Origin: Medicago truncatula
Taxonomy: Eukaryota > Streptophyta > Magnoliopsida > Fabales > Fabaceae
Direction of reading: 5' to 3'
DNA length: 64,000 nt
NCBI RefSeq assembly: GCF_003473485.1
Contig: NC_053045.1
Location: forward strand, 42,760,494-42,824,493
Made by a program: the position numbers and the translations under genes. The notes under the pieces were generated by a model. That model did not search any database and had not been told where the DNA came from. It was given only the letters and a program-made list of their open reading frames with translations. Shown here piece by piece: positions 59,379 to 64,000 of the stretch. Every line of letters begins with the position of its first letter. The first letter of the stretch is position 1.

Positions 59379-59790
59379 GTATTTGAAGGTACTAGAAATA
59401 CAAGAAAGAGAGTTTTATTTGTCTTGACGGCTTAAAAAAAAACTTTGTTAAATTAATTGGTAGAGATCATGTTTTAATATAACAAACTTATGGGTTAGGT
59501 ATGTAGCTAAAAGATTGATACAGTATTTTTTTTCTGTATAATAATTCTTGGTTACATGGGAAGGTGTTATCATTTGACCAAAAGAGAATCTAAGCGGAAT
59601 CAGAAGACTTCAATACACATAACTAATAACTTTTGCCCTTTCATAAATATCAATGGAAATATTTGAAAAAAAAATAGAACATATAAAGTTTTGGCTATAA
59701 ACATTTTACATACCTTGAAATACAATTAGACCCTAACTTATAAAATATTGATAACCACAAATTTATAAGTTATATTTGTTTTTATTTAAT

Positions 59791-60363
59791 ATTTTCATTG
59801 ACATTTATGAAAGGGAGAAACTTATTAGTTATGTATATTGAAGTTTCTTTATTCCACTTAAATTCTCGTTTGGTGCAGTGATACCCATAACAAAAAAAAT
59901 TAAAATTAAAATTAAAAAGTGTACGTAACATAAATGCCTCTTTTAGTATGGAAAGTATTTCTTGAATACAAGAGTGAGTAATAAATAGTAGCTAACACCA
60001 GCTAAAATTTGGTCGGGATGCACTTTGATTCAAATATATATATATTTTTTTTTGTGATGATCGTGATTTGAACTCAGACCTTACATATTTATTCATTATT
60101 CCTATCAACTGAGGTAAATTTACGAGAATTTTTACGATACATTTATTATGTATGGGGATATATGGTTGCATCAACCGTAAATTATTTCTGTTTGGTCAAC
60201 TGTAAATTATTTCTAAAACTAGTTTTGAACATGTTTAAAATTACTTTTTCTCTTTCGGTATTTTCCACCTCACTTTAGTAACATAAAGGGACAAACACAA
60301 TTGATAATAGTTCTAATTTTATGAACCGTAACAATGATACTTTTTTTTTTTAATTTAATAAAG
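59791..60363. other. spacer upstream of NCR gene 3
   Basis: Around 60050-60110 TGATTTGAACTCAGACC and CCTATCAACTGAGGTAAA look like a decayed minus-strand SINE of the family at 60377-60524. Nothing else seen. Confidence 0.4.
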
Positions 60364-60376
60364 CACAATGTGATGT

Positions 60377-60524
60377 GATGTATCGCCGTGAGCTTAACTC
60401 AATTGGTAGGGATATTGTATTTTATATGCAGAGGTCGGAGTTCGAACTCTGAACACTACACTTCTCCGCAATTAAATTGTGTGAGCTCTCCACTAAGTTA
60501 CTTGAAAAAAAGAAAAGAAAAAAA
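60377..60524 (+). mobile_element. tRNA-derived SINE in the NCR gene 3 promoter
   Basis: Head GTGAGCTTAACTCAATTGG with A-box TAACTCAATTGG and B-box GGAGTTCGAACTC, then ATTAAATTGTGTGAGCTC and an A-rich tail. CACAATGTGATGT (60364-60376) and CACAATGGGATGT (60525-60537) differ by one base and form the target duplication. The insert ends 22 bp before the TATA box of the NCR gene. Confidence 0.8.
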
Positions 60525-60546
60525 CACAATGGGATGTTTTCTACAT

Positions 60547-60554
60547 TATAAATA
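60547..60554 (+). promoter_or_regulatory. TATA box of NCR gene 3
   Basis: TATAAATA starting 54 nt before the ATG at 60601; followed by TTTTATTACATTCAAGGG and GAGGCAAAATATGG. Confidence 0.75.
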
Positions 60555-60600
60555 TCTCAATCAAACTTTTTGATTTTATTACATTCAAGGGAGGCAAAAT

Positions 60601-60922
60601 ATGGCTAGAATTTTGAAGAATGTTTATACTATCATCCATTTTCTTATCATCAATTTTCTTTTACTATTTCATGTTCTCAACGTCAGACGTCGTAAGTCCC
60701 TTATCTCACCATTTCCAAAATTTCTTATTTACCTTAGTCCTTAAACATAATATTTCATCATCATCTTTTAGTAACATTCCATTATAATTGTTTAACATTA
60801 CAGAGACAGAGCCGCCTGGGCCTCTTATTCCTTGCGAATTTGACTATGACTGCCCATTAATTGATTGTATTCGTACTTCCGATTCGAGATGTATTAATGG
60901 TAATTGTCATTGTCGCGAGTAG
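60601..60922 (+). CDS. nodule-specific cysteine-rich (NCR) peptide gene 3
   Basis: Two exons, 60601-60691 and 60804-60922, giving 69 aa. It is too short and split to appear as a long open frame. The signal peptide (MARILKNVYTIIHFLIIN, then FLLLFHVLNV) has six extra residues compared with the other copies. The 112-bp intron (GTAAGT...TTACAG) is phase 1. The mature peptide has six cysteines spaced C-x5-C-x4-C-x7-C-x4-C-x1-C, the same spacing as NCR gene 1. Its 3' flank (CTCAAGATGTTTGTTCTCTA, around 60986) matches the flank of NCR gene 2 on the other strand, so both come from one ancestor. Secreted nodule peptide by family. Confidence 0.88.
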
Positions 60923-61179
60923 TTAAGCTGAAAATTAGGCAATTATTGCTTGTATTTGTTCCTTCCGTGGATTTTGGTTTAGTTCCTCAAGATGTTTGTT
61001 CTCTATTTCAACTCTTAATGATATTTCTCTATATGGGGTGTGAAGGTTAGGAGTGTCAAACCATATTTTGTATTTTATCTTTCTTATTAGATGTTTTAAT
61101 GATGTATTTTATGTTTCTTATTAGATGTTTTAATTATGACAAATTTACTTGAACAAAGATCATGTTGATTTTGATATGT

Positions 61180-62000
61180 TTTGTTTTCTAACAATTTTAT
61201 TTGAGAGTTCTTAAGAACATGATATTGCAAATTCACAAATCAAATATATTCAAAAGAAACGTACGTGAATTTGAAAATTAAAATGTGTTAAGAAGGGCCT
61301 TAGATTGATGGAAAAAGAACTTACACATCATATTAAACACGCGATTGACCAAAGAAATAAAAGATTAGATACAATCTCATGTCAATCAAAGAATGATCAA
61401 AATTCACTAATCTCATAAAACAAGACGACTCTATTTATAGCAAATGATTACTCAGGGTTTAAGAGTAGAAAACTGAGTTTTTTGCATCGATCCAGCTTGA
61501 AAAACAAGCTGCATGCAATTTCTGCTTGCATCCAGGCGCAAATGGCACCTACAGGGGCTCAAATAGCGCCCGAGGTAGTAGCAACACCGCCTTGTGTGCA
61601 AATGACGCATGGCCAGGCGCAAATGGCGCATGAGGCAGCCCTTGAGGCGTGAAATCTTGTGTTTTCTCCTGTTTTCGATCATTTTTCCATCTGAAAACTT
61701 CTAGGAACTTTAAATGAATTTTCTTCATTTTGTATTGTCTACAAAAACCTTCTAAGAACCATTGACTTCAATCTCCATATCTTTGATCCTTCACGTGATG
61801 TCTTGATTTGTCGATTTACATGATTTCTCACTACAAAACACTCAAAACACATGGAGTTTCATAATTTAGGATAAAAGTGAATTACAATGACGAGTGAAAA
61901 CAATATGATACGTTCCTCAAACCATTGACAACTCCTCTAACTTTTATCTTATTTGTCTTCAAATACAAAGAAAAGTACTAAAAACATAACAAAAAATATC
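61180..62000 (-). mobile_element. possible LTR fragment with TATA box
   Basis: On the minus strand CTATAAATAGAGTCGTCTTG at 61442-61423 looks like an LTR promoter, with a GC-richer upstream part holding repeated GGCGCAAATGGCGC words (61533-61640). No ends or coding region found, so this could instead be an ordinary promoter-like sequence. Confidence 0.3.
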
Positions 62001-62390
62001 ATACAATGCTCGGTCTCCAAGGTATTAGAAGATGGATCATGAAGTGAAGGTGCCCAAAGCCAAGACTGCAATGGCCAAATGGATAAGGTGATGATGTTTG
62101 GAAAAATGTCGGAGAAGATTACAACACATGTAATGGGGCATTACGGTTGTAATCCCTCGTATTCCAATTTTGGTCCATTTTTATTTCGTAATTTGGATGG
62201 CCATATGACTTTATGAGTGTATTATAGCCTCTAGATCTATATATAAAAAAAAGGCATAAAATAGCTCTGGTTCAATACCACTCTTTACTTGTAAACATTG
62301 AAAGCTCCTTAGTTTTATTGAATTCTTGTAATCGCCACTTGGCAACTTCAATTTAATTCAGGTTTATCTTATTTTCTTTATATTCTTATA

Positions 62391-63139
62391 GAGAAATGCT
62401 AATAACAAACTCTCTAACACACTCCATTTAATACACTCTCTCCAATTGGGCCACCTCATCGTCATTTTAAAACAGTGGAATTGGCAACCTGCTCTGCCGG
62501 TTCATAAAAGTAAAATAGAATGCTTCCTTTATTTATTATTTAATAATTAATAAAATAAAATAAAAATAGTTATTGTACAGGAAAAAAAACTAATTCATCA
62601 TCGTTATCAAGAAAATAACACCATGTTGTGAAGGGTTCTTCTTTCACTTTTTTCCTCCCCCTTATTCTGTAACAATACGATACAAAACAAAAGTGTCCTT
62701 TCTCTTTTAGCATTGTTTTTCTTTCCAAGGAGTGAGCTTTGTTTTTTCCAGGATACATTCTTGAAATTTTTCCAGGAGCAATTTTACCCTTTCACATCTG
62801 GGCAACAATACCACTGATAAGAATGAAGAATTGAAGGATCTGAAGATTGTTTGAATTTGAAACGATGGGGTTTTGTTCATCATCATAGATTTGAAAATTC
62901 ATCAGATATTGCAATCATGTTACACTCATGGCGGTGGAAAATAAAAGCCAGGTTGTGGATAGGGAATGCCAATTGAGGTTAGTGGTGACAGATAATAACC
63001 GTAAAATAAAATAGAAACAAAAAATGGAACTTGTTTAGCGGGTTAACATGTTAAGGAATAGAAAAGACATATGACATGGGCCAATAAACAAGAGTGTGTT
63101 TAAGGGAGTGTGTTAGAGTGTTTGTCAATAGAATTCCTC
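62391..63139. mobile_element. 749-bp Mutator-type non-autonomous element
   Basis: Left end GAGAAATGCTAATAACAAAC and right end read inverted GAGGAATTCTATTGACAAAC, continuing with CTCTAACACACTCC on both sides, form inverted repeats of about 60 bp. ATTCTTATA is a perfect 9-bp target duplication at 62382-62390 and 63140-63148. The interior (62450-63060) is not inverted and could be captured DNA; no known domain was seen. Confidence 0.9.
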
Positions 63140-63181
63140 ATTCTTATATTGCTTATTCTTGTTTACTATGATCGTGAATGA

Positions 63182-64000
63182 TTTTTTTTTTTAAAACGAC
63201 TAATTTATTAAGCAAAGTTGTCGCAAGATGCAAACAAACTCGCAAACAAGATTACAAAAGACACCAAACTGCACGGAAACTACAAGAGGAGAAACTACCC
63301 CAAGGAAAACCAAACAGCTGAAAAAGCCTAGCCTAACCGCTGCCCTCACAGCCAAACACAGAGGCCAAACAGCAAAACAGAAGCAGAAAAATAAACCAGT
63401 ACAGCAGGTAGGAAAACAGAAAACCATAAAAAACCTAACTGCCCCCATACAAAACCTCCATAACCCAATTGTTGCACCCAATCCACTGCCCCGAACTCAA
63501 TACTATCTTATCAGACACATATTTGGGTTCCAACACCACTCGTAGTAGAGGCACGACAGAATCTTCAACCGAGTTAGACACCACCTCCAAGACAAGACTT
63601 TAATTTCTTCTACTAGTTCCATCACCTCTTTCTCCTTGTCGTTAAAAATCTTATCATTCCTCATCTTCCAAATAACCCAAATTGCGGCATGCCAAATGAG
63701 TCTAAAACCCTTAATCAATTTCTTATTAGAGGCACCCGCATTCCAACACAACCAATGATTAAAAACATTTTGAGGCATCAAAAACATATTATCAACCCAC
63801 TTAAGGAGTTCTAACCAAATCCCTCTAGCCACCATACAATGCGCGAAGAGGTGAATGGATGTTTCCGTCTCAACCTCGCATAAAGCACACCTCACCGAGA
63901 CCTCCGGAGGAAGGGCGTTTCGCCTTCTAAGATTCAATCGCGACGGAATACGATCAAGCAAGACTTTCCAAGAAAGGGCCACCACTTTTGAGGGGGCCGG
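63182..64000 (-). mobile_element. L1-type LINE, 3' end (runs off the right edge)
   Basis: The minus frame 63985-63503 carries the reverse-transcriptase zinc-binding domain: VALSWKVLLDRIPSRLNLRR, CALCEVETETSIHLFAHC, LIWHAAIWVIWKMRNDKIFN and SWRWCLTRL, near-parallel to the LINE at 20546-21538. The T run at 63182-63194 is the poly(A) tail. The 5' part lies outside the window, so its completeness is unknown. Confidence 0.88.

Larger units (their letters stand above)
57183..59790. repeat. segmental duplication, copy B (rearranged)
   Basis: Matches 48468-49940 in blocks, but in a changed order: NCR pseudogene and its upstream flank (57183-57690), then a block that lies downstream of the gene in copy A (58018-58110), then the distal blocks (58840-59790). 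About 700 bp at 58110-58830 has no counterpart in copy A. Confidence 0.8.

Overview
The window is nuclear DNA of a flowering plant, very probably a legume of the inverted-repeat-lacking clade (Medicago, pea, clover and relatives). Genes are intron-rich with GT-AG introns, the spacers are AT-rich and full of transposon remains, and the right third carries nodule-specific cysteine-rich (NCR) peptide genes, a family known only from those legumes. The exact species cannot be fixed from the sequence alone.

Left third (1-32.5 kb), gene-rich: the 3' end of an auxin response factor (ARF3/ETTIN-like, + strand); a decayed LINE; a 14-exon guanylate-binding-protein GTPase gene of the GBPL3 type (7637-15468, +, 1060 aa after splicing); an 8-exon cellulose-synthase-like G gene (19758-16759, -, 742 aa); a 5'-truncated LINE with perfect target-site duplications; two tandem FHA-domain genes (24084-22537 and 26438-25602, both -), one of which has grown two in-frame tandem-repeat tracts, separated by an 869-bp fold-back element; and a 3-exon NAC transcription factor of the SND2/NAC073 type (32478-29242, -, 318 aa).

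Middle (32.5-48.4 kb), mostly mobile DNA: a tRNA-derived SINE with 14-bp target duplications, a Mutator-type fold-back element nested in another, two ~3.3-kb solo LTRs (39007-42322 and 45157-48422, each with its own 5-bp target duplication) and, between them, an NCR gene and a Ty3/gypsy-like LTR fragment with a second SINE.

Right third (48.4-64 kb): an NCR cluster (genes at 48940-48659 and 60601-60922, a frameshifted pseudogene at 57484-57183) built by a segmental duplication, mixed with a broken gypsy gag gene split by a retroposon, a Helitron 3' end, hAT and Mutator-type elements, long TA microsatellites and a LINE running off the right edge.

The host genes share no operon-like logic. By family knowledge they act in auxin-dependent organ patterning (ARF3), nuclear condensate or nuclear-periphery GTPase function (GBPL3), glycan or glycoside synthesis (CslG), phospho-dependent binding (FHA), secondary-wall transcription (NAC073) and control of nodule bacteria (NCR). 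The most interesting part is the NCR group: all four members keep exactly 54 nt between the first base of the TATA box and the first base of the ATG, although their mature peptides, orientations and distal flanks differ.
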